From NCBI GenBank assembly GCA_036871055.1, contig CP141893.1, positions 2,914,001 through 2,978,000 of the forward strand: a DNA stretch of 64,000 bases. Reading direction: 5' to 3'. Positions 43,301 to 50,221 of the stretch are shown here, one piece after another. The DNA is from Bisbaumannia sp015645095. Lineage in GTDB: Bacteria > Pseudomonadota > Gammaproteobacteria > Pseudomonadales > Halomonadaceae. Within the stretch, counting starts at the first letter, position 1. Every line of letters starts with the position of its first letter. A model generated the notes under the pieces. The model did not search any database. It was given only the letters and a program-made list of their open reading frames with translations, and was not told the DNA's origin. Both the position numbers and the translations under genes were made by a program.

Positions 43301-43359
43301 ACTCCCTGGAGTGGACGCCGCGGCCGGGCGCCGAGAGCGATGATGCCTTCGCCGACTAG
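40306..43359 (+). CDS. Animal-type heme peroxidase / fatty-acid dioxygenase-like protein
   Basis: 1017 residues with a possible signal peptide (RALLLASLAALALPAVGQT). The central region is an animal heme peroxidase domain: distal His363 in QFMTHDWF, a mid motif FSREHNAFVDAF and proximal His702 in VYRLHPLVPD. Tyr699 three residues before the proximal His reproduces the Tyr-x-x-His signature of prostaglandin synthase and linoleate dioxygenases, which abstract hydrogen from fatty acids. The N-terminal ~300 residues are not recognisable. Start 40306 follows AAGGAGGATACC. The reading frame stays open upstream to 37798, but that part is antisense to the DyP gene. Confidence 0.85.
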   Translation: MSAVREDATRTAEPVPGSPLLRWLQRSVRLSIRPSARALLLASLAALALPAVGQTPHEVPDEVSLTEQAGSHPEADHPSWMQTWQALRACRRMIGRGLLEVPDDRADRFLGKVREDTAHCRGGRRALDFLALDTPWVDWQSYWATGDGASRNARYDEGWIRSLVGGLSERIHANPNARGIDGALLDLEYARVELIKFNLFDNLTYAEYVQGRDGAPGTTLRRWDALRLPPDHPQFEAVGGDGEQRCQGELIRHRTLTGICNDIDNPRMGATRTPFARNVAFTETFPDEGHTELTRNRHGERLDLMTPDPQRISRELFTRPQSRPELCNQGQGLPGHDPAAHCDYQAAPFFNVLAAYWIQFMTHDWFSHLDEGENDRSQLLATGCDDPALGCRPEDRFQPSLVAEDSAPATFTHDGETYLERAHRTFDNTVTAWWDASQLYGYDARSRERVKRDPDDPARLLLEPLPGGEADYLPLFGPSCETAAEAADCDPIHPVWSGQEAAAFPDNWTLGIAFYHTVFSREHNAFVDAFRERAAATPEADSGLRDPADPERVIHYAEVSDDELFEAARLVVSAMIAKIHTIEWTPQLLYNEPLYRGMNSNWHGLLAEHPLMDGVMNHVVERLRESDDERHANAWYSVLAAGPGIFGMGSERYEDRSVFSTLRPGRRDVWSLANPEHVNGGINHFGSPFNFPEEFITVYRLHPLVPDLLELRRLDAPDRIAHKVPAVEGFRAGASELLRDHGVEDWALSLGRQRLGLLTLGNHGQFLQNLPMPHLDGSGRLDIAALDIIRDRERGVPRFNEFRRQYGLRQLTSFDDFIDPRLPAEHPERQRQAELVERMREIYGQHECDASKIISHAYRDAEGNYPNDCLGHPDGSLVDNIEDVDAVVGWLAEPVRPHGFAISETQFVVFILNASRRLFSDRFFTSSFRPEFYTSLGHEWVLNNGPDGVVMEQGTPNGHRQPVSPMKRVLQRTVPALAEELDPVINAFDPWARDRGDYYSLEWTPRPGAESDDAFAD

Positions 43360-44428
43360 CTGGGGCCTCGCCGCCCGGCGGCTGGCCCTGGTGGCGGCGC
43401 TGGCGGGGCTGGCCGGCTGCGGCGAGGAGCCACCGCCCCCGGCCCTGGGCGAGGAGCGCGTCGGCCCCGGCGAGGCGGCCCTGGCCGCGGTGATGACCGA
43501 ACGCATCCTCGAGATCGGCGAGCGCCACCGGGCCGCCGGCGAGCCCATCCCGCGCTTCAACCAGCCCAAGACGGTGGCCTGCGCCACCGCCACCTTCGAG
43601 GTGCCGCCCCTGGACGACGACCTGGCGGAGGGGCTCTTCGCCGAGCCGGGCCGCTATGAGGCCCTGGTGCGCTTCGCCAACGCCACCCGGGACGACGACC
43701 GAGACAAGGACCTGCGCGGCGCCTCGCTGCGCCTGTTCGGGGTGCCGGGGGCCGAGAGCCTCGCCGGCCCGCCAGGCCAGCAGGACTTCCTGTTCAACAG
43801 CCATCCGGCGCTCTTCGCCGGCACCCCCGAGGCCTTCTACCGCTTCGTCAATGCGGTGGCCGACGAGCGCCTCTGGTGGTACTTCGTCAATCCCCTGGCG
43901 CCCCAGCCCCGCTCCCTGATGATCGCCTTGCGCGCCCGCGGTCAACCCGAGAGCCCCTTGGCCGTGACCTACTGGAGCACCACCCCCTACCGCTTCGGCG
44001 AGGGCCGCGCGGTGAAGTACTCGCTGCGCGCCTGCGCCGGCGAACCGCCCCCGGTGGCGGCGCCGGACCACCCCGACCACCTGCGCCATGCCCTGGCGGC
44101 CCGGCTCGAGGAGGGGCCCGCCTGCCTGAGCTTCCAGGTGCAGTTCCAGACCGACCCCGAGGCCATGCCCATCGAGGACGCCTCGGTGGTGTGGGACGAG
44201 GCGGCCTCCCCCTTCCGCCCGGTGGGCCGGCTGCTCCTGCATCGCCAAACCATCGATACGCCCCAGGCCCTGGCACGCTGCGAATCGCTGGTCTTCAACC
44301 CCTGGAACACCCATCCGGCCCACCGCCCCCTGGGCGGCATCAATCGCCTGCGCCGAGCCATCTACCAGGCCGCCGGAGCCCAGCGCACCACCCACAACGC
44401 CACGCTTTCGGGCGAATCCCCGCCCTGA
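43340..44428 (+). CDS. Catalase-like lipoprotein lacking the distal heme His
   Basis: 362 residues. Overlaps the heme peroxidase end by 20 bp. Lipobox LAGLAGC gives a lipid-anchored protein. The rest aligns with the catalase-like half of the DyP fusion: FANATRDDDRDKDLRGASLRLFG, FLFNSHPALFAG, EDASVVWDEA, and HPAHRPLGGINRLRRAIY. At the distal His position (KTHG in the fusion) it has KTVACATATFEV, so the His is Val. The Tyr of the IYQAAGAQR heme-ligand-like motif is kept, but the DT/ET pair is not. It may bind heme without peroxidase activity or act as a partner. Start 43340 or 43343. Confidence 0.8.
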   Translation: MMPSPTSWGLAARRLALVAALAGLAGCGEEPPPPALGEERVGPGEAALAAVMTERILEIGERHRAAGEPIPRFNQPKTVACATATFEVPPLDDDLAEGLFAEPGRYEALVRFANATRDDDRDKDLRGASLRLFGVPGAESLAGPPGQQDFLFNSHPALFAGTPEAFYRFVNAVADERLWWYFVNPLAPQPRSLMIALRARGQPESPLAVTYWSTTPYRFGEGRAVKYSLRACAGEPPPVAAPDHPDHLRHALAARLEEGPACLSFQVQFQTDPEAMPIEDASVVWDEAASPFRPVGRLLLHRQTIDTPQALARCESLVFNPWNTHPAHRPLGGINRLRRAIYQAAGAQRTTHNATLSGESPP

Positions 44429-44455
44429 GCGCCCATCGACACAGGAGGAAGGGCC

Positions 44456-44905
44456 ATGAGTGCGACCGTGCAAGCCTGGTTGGGCCTGAGCCGGGAACGC
44501 CTCGACGAGCTCTATCGTCAGGCCAGCCCGGGCCAGATGCCCCGGGGCGAGACCCGCGGTACCCCCATCGTCACCGGCAGCCTCTTCGCCCGGGCCTACG
44601 CCCGCTTCGCGCGGCTCTTCGCCTGGCAGGGCAAGGTCTTCGACATGTTCGCGGAGGACGGCTCCGCCGGGGTGCTGGTCAACAAGATCACCCCCTTCAG
44701 TCTCAGCTTCGTGGTCGCCAAGGTGTACCGGGGCGAGAGCTGGATGGACGGCAAGGAAACCATCGTCATCGACTACGCCAGCACCTCCTTCTTCTTCCGC
44801 GCGGTGCGCGACGAGATCCGCGAGGTGGAGCCGGGCATCTACCTGGGCAAGGTGTGGCTGGGGCGCTGGCGGATCCTCGACTTCGCCCTCGAGGCCCGCC
44901 GCTGA
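44456..44905 (+). CDS. Hypothetical 149-residue protein of the peroxidase cluster
   Basis: 149 residues, no signal or membrane segment. Sequence ends GIYLGKVWLGRWRILDFALE and has LFARAYARFARLFAWQGKVFD and KVYRGESWMDGKETIVIDYA, suggesting a small lipocalin-like or beta-barrel fold. AGGAGG ribosome site; 27 bp after the lipoprotein stop, so part of the same operon. I recognise no domain. Similar short open frames are known next to catalase-like genes in some proteobacteria (general impression only). Confidence 0.65.
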   Translation: MSATVQAWLGLSRERLDELYRQASPGQMPRGETRGTPIVTGSLFARAYARFARLFAWQGKVFDMFAEDGSAGVLVNKITPFSLSFVVAKVYRGESWMDGKETIVIDYASTSFFFRAVRDEIREVEPGIYLGKVWLGRWRILDFALEARR

Positions 44906-45023
44906 CCCCCGGCATCGAGGCCGCGGGGCAACCCACGGAGGGGGTGTTTCCTTGACGCGATGCAGGGGGACGGTGGCCTACCCATCGCCTGCTCCAGCAG
45001 GCTCCCCCCATCGGGTCAAAGGC

Positions 45024-45989
45024 CTAAGGCAGCGGAAAGAGGCGGGGGACCCAGCGCAGGAAGAGCAGCATGCCGAGCAGCTCGACCAGGGACTGGATCA
45101 CCACCACGCTGACCGCGGCCTCGAAGCCGGCGGGCAGCGCCAGGGCCAGCGGCAGTACCACGAAGGAGTTGCGCGAGCCGAAGCCGAAGGCCAGCACCCG
45201 GCCCTGGGCGGCGGGCAGGCGGAAGGCACGACTCAACAGCCAGGCGAGCCCCAGGGCCACGCCGAGGAAGGCGGCGAATAGCGGCACCAGGCCGAGCAAC
45301 AGGCCCGAGTGATCGCTCACTACCCCCACCTGACCCGCTGCCACCAGCAAGAGCACCAGGGCCAGCAGCGGCACCGGCAGCCAGCCCAATCCGGCCACCA
45401 GACGTTGCCGTGGCAGGCGCCGCTCGCTCGGGCCCCGTCCGGCCCAGCGCTCGGTCAGCCAGGCCGCCACCAGGGGCAGCAGGATCAACCCGACGAAGGC
45501 CACCAGCAGTTCCTGCCGCAGCAGTCCCGCCAGGGCCGCCTGGTCGAGAAACCACCAGAGGTAGAGGGGCAGCAACAGCAGTTGCAGCAACAGGCTCAGC
45601 GGCGTCAGGGCCAGGGCGGCGGGAGTGTCGCCGCCGCCCAGATGGGTAAAGACCAGGAACCAGTCGGTGCAGGGCACCAGCAGTACCAGCAGGATGCCCA
45701 GCAGTACCGGCGGCGCCAGGGGCAACTGCGCCAGCCCCCAGAGCAGCAGCGGTATCACCAGGAAGTTTCCCAGCAGGGCCGCCGCCAGCAAGCGAGTCCT
45801 CGCCAACCGTCGCCAGGCCCCGGCCAGGGGCACCTGGGTGAAGGTGGCATAGAGCAGGGCCCCCAGCAGCAGCCAGAGCTCCGCCGTCAGGGCCTCGGCC
45901 AGGCTCCCCCAGTAAGCGCCCACCCACAGGCCAGCCCCCACCGCCAGCAGGTAGAGCCCCACCTGGTACTGTTCCAGCCGTTCCCGCAT
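45024..45989 (-). CDS. ACR3/BASS-family transporter
   Basis: 321 residues, about ten transmembrane segments. The central motif VPCTDWFLVFTHLGGGD corresponds to the conserved Cys region of Acr3 arsenite efflux carriers (PCTxMVxVW), and the fold is shared with bile-acid:sodium symporters (BASS). It keeps the Pro-Cys-Thr but the surrounding residues diverge, so arsenite export is not certain and an organic-anion carrier is possible. No ars regulatory genes nearby. Divergent from the siderophore receptor, with a palindrome at 46018-46032 in between. Ribosome site GAGGAGAGG. Confidence 0.75.
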   Translation of the reverse strand: MRERLEQYQVGLYLLAVGAGLWVGAYWGSLAEALTAELWLLLGALLYATFTQVPLAGAWRRLARTRLLAAALLGNFLVIPLLLWGLAQLPLAPPVLLGILLVLLVPCTDWFLVFTHLGGGDTPAALALTPLSLLLQLLLLPLYLWWFLDQAALAGLLRQELLVAFVGLILLPLVAAWLTERWAGRGPSERRLPRQRLVAGLGWLPVPLLALVLLLVAAGQVGVVSDHSGLLLGLVPLFAAFLGVALGLAWLLSRAFRLPAAQGRVLAFGFGSRNSFVVLPLALALPAGFEAAVSVVVIQSLVELLGMLLFLRWVPRLFPLP

Positions 45990-46017
45990 GGCCTCTCCTC
46001 ACCCCGTTGTGATTCGG

Positions 46018-46032
46018 CGAACGTACCGTTCG
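46018..46032. promoter_or_regulatory. Palindrome CGAACG-N3-CGTTCG, copy 1
   Basis: Perfect 6-base arms with a 3-bp spacer in the divergent promoter region, 28 bp from the transporter start and 92 bp from the siderophore-receptor start. It is repeated before the ABC-importer operon, with similarity continuing into the flanks (GTTGyGAyTC upstream and GAC-ATT downstream). Confidence 0.6.
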
Positions 46033-46056
46033 ACGATTAGGCTGCAAACATAATGC

Positions 46057-46075
46057 AATAATGGGACTCGTTATC
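46057..46075. promoter_or_regulatory. Fur box upstream of the siderophore receptor
   Basis: 19-bp site that matches the Fur consensus (GATAATGATAATCATTATC) at 14 of 19 positions, with ATAATG and TTATC cores intact. It is about 50 bp upstream of the receptor start and fits iron-repressed expression. Confidence 0.75.
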
Positions 46076-46124
46076 GTTTAAGCCATCCCCTGATCTGTCG
46101 GCATCCTACTCAAGGAGCGAGTTC

Positions 46125-48092
46125 ATGTCTCATCCCCTGGCCCGACCCCTGCTGTCCGGCACCATCGCCACCCTGGCGGCCCTCTCTTCCCAGGCAGCCC
46201 TGGCCGATGACGGCCAGCGACTCGACCATATCGTCGTCACCGCGGCGGGCTTCGAGCAGCAGGCCCAGGACGCCCCGGCCTCCATCAGCGTGATCGGCCG
46301 CGAGCAACTCCAGCGACGCCACTACCGGGACATCACCGATGCCCTGCGCGACGTGCCGGGGGTGATCGTCACCGGCGGCGGCGCCGGCGATCGCGGCGCC
46401 GATATCAGCATCCGCGGCATGCCGGCCCAGTACACCCTGCTGCTGGTGGATGGCCGGCCACGCAACTCCCGGGAGTCGCGGCCCAATGGCAGCGCCGGCT
46501 TCGAGCAGGACTGGCTGCCGCCGCTGTCCGCCATCGAGCGTATCGAAGTGATCCGTGGCCCCATGTCGACCCTCTACGGCTCGGACGCCATCGGCGGGGT
46601 CATCAACGTTATCACCCGCAAGGTCGCCGAGGCGTGGCATGGCGAGCTGCAACTCGACACCGTGCTCCAGGAGGATCGCGCCTCCGGCGACAGTCGCCAG
46701 GCCAATGTCTACCTCAGCGGCCCCCTGGTGCCCGACCTGCTGGGCCTGCAGGTCTATGGCCGCACCTCCCAGCGCGACGAGGACGACATCCTCAACGGCT
46801 ACGAGGACAAGCGCCTGCAGAACCTCACCGCCCGCCTGACCCTGACGCCCCACCAGGATCACGATATCGCCCTCGAAGCCGGACGCACCCGCCAGGAACG
46901 CCAGTCGCTGATGGGCCGTTCGGCACCCAGCGAAGGCTGCCGCGGCGGCTGCTCGGACAGCTTCGGCGACTACACCAACGAGCAGGTGGCGCTGACCCAC
47001 AGCGGACGCTGGGCCATCGGCACCAGCGAGACCCACCTGCAGCGCGAGGTGAGCGAGAACGCCTCTCGCGAGATGGAGATCACCAACACCCATGCCCGCA
47101 GCAGCCTGGTGCTGCCGCTGGGCCTGCATATGCTGACCCTGGGCGCCGAGTACCGGGAGGAGTCGCTGGATGACCAGACCAGCAACCAGATCTCCGAGCG
47201 CACCCGGGTCTCCAGCAGCCAGTGGGCGCTGTTCATCGAGGACGAATGGATGCTCACCGAACGCTGGGCACTGACCGGCGGGGTGCGCCTGGACGACAAC
47301 GAGAACTACGGCAGCCACCTCAGCCCGCGCCTCTACAGCGTCTTCAGCCTGACCCCGGAGTGGACCCTCAAGGGCGGCGTCTCCACCGGCTACCGTTCGC
47401 CGAGCCTGCGCGAGATCACCCCGGACTGGGGACAGGTGAGCCGCGGCGGCAATATCTACGGCAACCCCGACCTGCAGCCGGAGACCTCGCTGAACAAGGA
47501 GCTGTCGCTGCTCTATGCCAATGATAGCGGCCTGAGCGGCGGCCTGACCCTCTACCATAACGACTTCGAGGACAAGATCACCCGGATTGCCTGCCCCACG
47601 GACGTCTGCACCGACGGCCCTAACCAGTTCGGCAGCGACCCCACCTACCGGGTCAATGTCGACGAGGCGGTCACCCAGGGCGTCGAGCTGTTCGTCACCG
47701 CTCCCCTGGGCGAGGCCCTGGCCCTCACCGGCAGCTACACCTTCACCGATTCCGAACAGAATAGCGGCCAGTACGCCGGCGAGCCGCTGACCCAGCTGCC
47801 GCGCCACCAGGCCAGCCTGAGCCTCGACTGGCAGGCCTCCGAGCGCCTCGACCAATGGACCCGGGTGACCTACCGCGGCGAAGAGAGCCAGCCCACCACC
47901 GGCCCCTCCCAGGGCTCCCTGGTGGCGCCCTCCTACACCTTCGTGGATACCGGTCTCGGTTACCAGCTGACCCCCAATGCGCGGATCAATGCCGGCATCT
48001 ACAACCTCTTCGACGAGGCAGTCACCTACGAGGAGTACGGCTATGTGGAGGACGGTCGTCGCCTGTGGCTGGGCCTCAACGTCAGCTTCTGA
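46125..48092 (+). CDS. TonB-dependent siderophore receptor (IrgA/CirA/FepA type)
   Basis: 655 residues. Signal peptide, then TonB box region (HIVVTAAGFEQQ), plug domain (residues about 35-150: DAPASISVIGREQLQRR, ITDALRDVPGVIVTGGGAGD, GADISIRGMPAQYTLLLVDG) and a 22-strand beta-barrel ending in ...GLNVSF with the terminal Phe. The phrases SRESRPNGSAGFEQDWLPPLSAIERIEVIRGPMS (part quoted) and 'GSDAIGGVINVITRKV' are typical of IrgA/BfnH-like ferric catecholate receptors. Strong AAGGAG ribosome site. First of the iron genes; Fur box upstream. Confidence 0.93.
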   Translation: MSHPLARPLLSGTIATLAALSSQAALADDGQRLDHIVVTAAGFEQQAQDAPASISVIGREQLQRRHYRDITDALRDVPGVIVTGGGAGDRGADISIRGMPAQYTLLLVDGRPRNSRESRPNGSAGFEQDWLPPLSAIERIEVIRGPMSTLYGSDAIGGVINVITRKVAEAWHGELQLDTVLQEDRASGDSRQANVYLSGPLVPDLLGLQVYGRTSQRDEDDILNGYEDKRLQNLTARLTLTPHQDHDIALEAGRTRQERQSLMGRSAPSEGCRGGCSDSFGDYTNEQVALTHSGRWAIGTSETHLQREVSENASREMEITNTHARSSLVLPLGLHMLTLGAEYREESLDDQTSNQISERTRVSSSQWALFIEDEWMLTERWALTGGVRLDDNENYGSHLSPRLYSVFSLTPEWTLKGGVSTGYRSPSLREITPDWGQVSRGGNIYGNPDLQPETSLNKELSLLYANDSGLSGGLTLYHNDFEDKITRIACPTDVCTDGPNQFGSDPTYRVNVDEAVTQGVELFVTAPLGEALALTGSYTFTDSEQNSGQYAGEPLTQLPRHQASLSLDWQASERLDQWTRVTYRGEESQPTTGPSQGSLVAPSYTFVDTGLGYQLTPNARINAGIYNLFDEAVTYEEYGYVEDGRRLWLGLNVSF

Positions 48093-48108
48093 GCCCGTTG
48101 CGACTCTT

Positions 48109-48123
48109 CGAACGCCCCGTTCG
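48109..48123. promoter_or_regulatory. Palindrome CGAACG-N3-CGTTCG, copy 2
   Basis: Second copy of the element at 46018-46032, now 17 bp after the receptor stop and 101 bp before the ABC-importer start. The spacer is CCC here and TAC in the first copy. Confidence 0.6.
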
Positions 48124-48148
48124 ACATTCTCGGCACGAAGGTGCGTTT

Positions 48149-48167
48149 GAAATTGATTAACATTCCC
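48149..48167. promoter_or_regulatory. Weak Fur-like box upstream of the ABC importer
   Basis: GAAATTGATTAACATTCCC matches the Fur consensus at 13 of 19 positions. It lies between the second palindrome and a hairpin, and would allow a separate iron-regulated promoter for the importer genes. Confidence 0.4.
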
Positions 48168-48173
48168 CCCCTT

Positions 48174-48197
48174 GTCGTCCCCGCTCGCGGGGACGAC
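48174..48197 (+). other. Perfect hairpin in the ABC importer leader
   Basis: 11-bp arms GTCGTCCCCGC/GCGGGGACGAC around TC, 27 bp before the start codon. It could terminate read-through from the receptor gene, protect mRNA, or act as an attenuator; there is no T tract. Confidence 0.4.
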
Positions 48198-48224
48198 ACC
48201 CGCATGACACTCAAGGAGAGTCCC

Positions 48225-49175
48225 ATGTCACCGTCTGCCTTACCTCGCCGCCCCTTCGCCGGCCTGGTCCTGCTGCTCGGCCTGGCCACCGGCCAATCCG
48301 CCCTGGCCACCACCGTGAAGACCGCCCATGGTCCCGTGGAGGTCGGCGACGACCCGCAGCGGGTCGTGACCCTCTACGAAGGCGCCCTGGACGCGGCCCT
48401 GGCCAGCGGCGTGGTACCGCTGGGCGCCGTGACCACCCGCGGCGGCGATGGCGTGGCCGGCTATATCGATGACTACCTGGCCGCTCACCACCCCGACGCG
48501 GCGCTGGCCATCGTCGGCGTGGTGCGCGAGATCAACCTGGAGGCGGTGCTGGCCCAGCGCCCGGACCTGATCCTGGCGCCACCGCAACTCGCCGACGAAC
48601 AGTACGCCCTGCTGTCGCGTATCGCCCCCACCGTGGTGCCCCTTAGTCAGGGCCTGGATCCGCAGGCCTGGAAGGCGGAGTCACGGCTCTATGGTCAGGC
48701 GCTGGGACGCGAAGCCCAAATGGAGACGGCCCTCGCCGAGGTGGAAAGTCGCGCCCATGAGCTCGCCGCGGCGCTGGATGAGGCCGAGGTTAGCGGCGAC
48801 GCCAGCCTGGTGCGCTGGATGCCCCAGGGCCCCCTGGTGATGTCCGACCAGCTGTTCACCACCGGCCTGATGCAGGCCGCCGGCCTGACGATCAATGACG
48901 CCGGCCTGATTCCCGGCGAGAGTGCCCACAGCGATCCGCTGAGCCTGGAGAACCTGGGTCGGGTCGATAGCGACTGGCTGTTCCTGGCCACCCTCAATGC
49001 CGATGGGCAGGAAGCCCTGGAGGCGGCGCGCACCTCGCCGGCCTTCGCCCGCCTCGAGGCGGTGGCCAATGATCGGGTGGTCGCGGTGGATGGCCAGTTG
49101 TGGACCAGCGCCAGCGGCCCCCTGGCCGCCCAGGCGGTGCTCGACGATATCGAAGCGGCCCTGCTGCCCCGATGA
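48225..49175 (+). CDS. Iron-siderophore ABC transporter, periplasmic binding protein
   Basis: 316 residues. Signal peptide (FAGLVLLLGLATGQSALAT) and a type III (FecB/FhuD-like) two-lobe fold with a long helix: RVVTLYEGALDAALASGVVPLGAV, NLEAVLAQRPDLILAPP and the C-terminal LGRVDSDWLFLATLNADG. It binds a ferric siderophore delivered by the receptor upstream. Start 48225 follows AAGGAGAG. ATGA overlap with the first permease shows an operon of four genes (binding protein, two permeases, ATPase). Confidence 0.9.
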   Translation: MSPSALPRRPFAGLVLLLGLATGQSALATTVKTAHGPVEVGDDPQRVVTLYEGALDAALASGVVPLGAVTTRGGDGVAGYIDDYLAAHHPDAALAIVGVVREINLEAVLAQRPDLILAPPQLADEQYALLSRIAPTVVPLSQGLDPQAWKAESRLYGQALGREAQMETALAEVESRAHELAAALDEAEVSGDASLVRWMPQGPLVMSDQLFTTGLMQAAGLTINDAGLIPGESAHSDPLSLENLGRVDSDWLFLATLNADGQEALEAARTSPAFARLEAVANDRVVAVDGQLWTSASGPLAAQAVLDDIEAALLPR

Positions 49176-50194
49176 CCGCCCGGGTCCTGTCGCATCGTGG
49201 CCTGCCCGAGGGGCTGGGCCGGCCGCTGATCGGCCTCGGCCTGCTGCTGGCCCTGGCGGCACTGGGCAGCCTGCTGCTGGGCGCCGGGGAGGTGACCCCG
49301 GCCCGGGCCCTGGCGGTGCTGGCCGGGGGCGGTGACGACGAGGCCCGCTTCGTGGTGGGCTCCTTGCGCCTGCCGCGCACCCTGGTCGGCGCGGCGGTGG
49401 GCCTGGCCCTGGGCGTGGCTGGGGCCCTGCTCCAGGCAGTCTCGCGCAACCCCCTGGCCGAGCCCGGCCTGCTGGGGGTCAGCGCCGGGGCCGCCTTCGC
49501 CGTGGCCCTGGCCCTGTGGCTGGGTGCCAGCGCCGCCACCCTGCGGGTGGCGGTGGCCCAGCTCGGCGCCCTGGCCGGCTGCCTCTGCGTGCTGGGGGTG
49601 GCGCGACTGCGCGGCCTGGGCAACGATCCTGTTCGCTTGGTACTGGCCGGGGCCGCCTTCTCGGCCCTGCTGGCCGCCCTCACCTCCCTGCTGCTGCTCT
49701 TCGATCAGCGCGCCGCCGACGAGATCCGCTTCTGGGTGATCGGCAGCCTCTCCGGGCGCCGCCTGGAAGACCTGCTGGCGGTGCTGCCCAGCCTGGCCCT
49801 GGCACTGACCATCACCGTGCTGGTGGCCCGCCCCCTGGCGGCCCTGGCCCTGGGCGAGCGGGTCGCCTCGGGGCTCGGCCATCGCCCGGGACGGGTGCGC
49901 GGCCTGGTGGTCCTGGCGGTGGCGCTACTGGTGGGGGCGGCCACCGCCATCGCCGGCCCCATCGCCTTCGTCGGCCTGGTGGTGCCCTTCGCCGCCCGCG
50001 CCCTGGCCGGGCCGGACATTCGCCGTACCCTCTGGCTCTGCCTGCCCCTGGGCCCACTGATGGTGATCACCGCCGATATCGTCTCGCGACTGCTGGTGGC
50101 CCCCTCAGAGCTGTCGCTGGGCGTGCTGACCGCCCTGTGCGGCGCCCCGGTGCTGGTGGCCGTGGTCCGCGCCCGCCGCCTGCCGACCCTCTGA
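49172..50194 (+). CDS. Iron-siderophore ABC permease 1 (FecCD family)
   Basis: 340 residues, about nine transmembrane segments. Typical FecCD phrases: SLRLPRTLVGAAVGLALGVA, QAVSRNPLAEPGLLGVSAGA and the EAA-like GPIAFVGLVVPFAARALAGPD. It forms a heterodimer with the second permease. Starts at ATG overlapping the binding-protein stop (ATGA); a longer start at 49100 lies inside the preceding gene and is rejected. Confidence 0.93.
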   Translation: MTARVLSHRGLPEGLGRPLIGLGLLLALAALGSLLLGAGEVTPARALAVLAGGGDDEARFVVGSLRLPRTLVGAAVGLALGVAGALLQAVSRNPLAEPGLLGVSAGAAFAVALALWLGASAATLRVAVAQLGALAGCLCVLGVARLRGLGNDPVRLVLAGAAFSALLAALTSLLLLFDQRAADEIRFWVIGSLSGRRLEDLLAVLPSLALALTITVLVARPLAALALGERVASGLGHRPGRVRGLVVLAVALLVGAATAIAGPIAFVGLVVPFAARALAGPDIRRTLWLCLPLGPLMVITADIVSRLLVAPSELSLGVLTALCGAPVLVAVVRARRLPTL

Positions 50195-50221
50195 GTCAGG
50201 AAAGAAACGCCTGGAGCCCTC

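Noticed and set aside
49100..49171. Upstream start for FecCD permease 1
   Set aside because: It lies inside the binding-protein gene; the ATGA overlap at 49172 is the natural coupled start.
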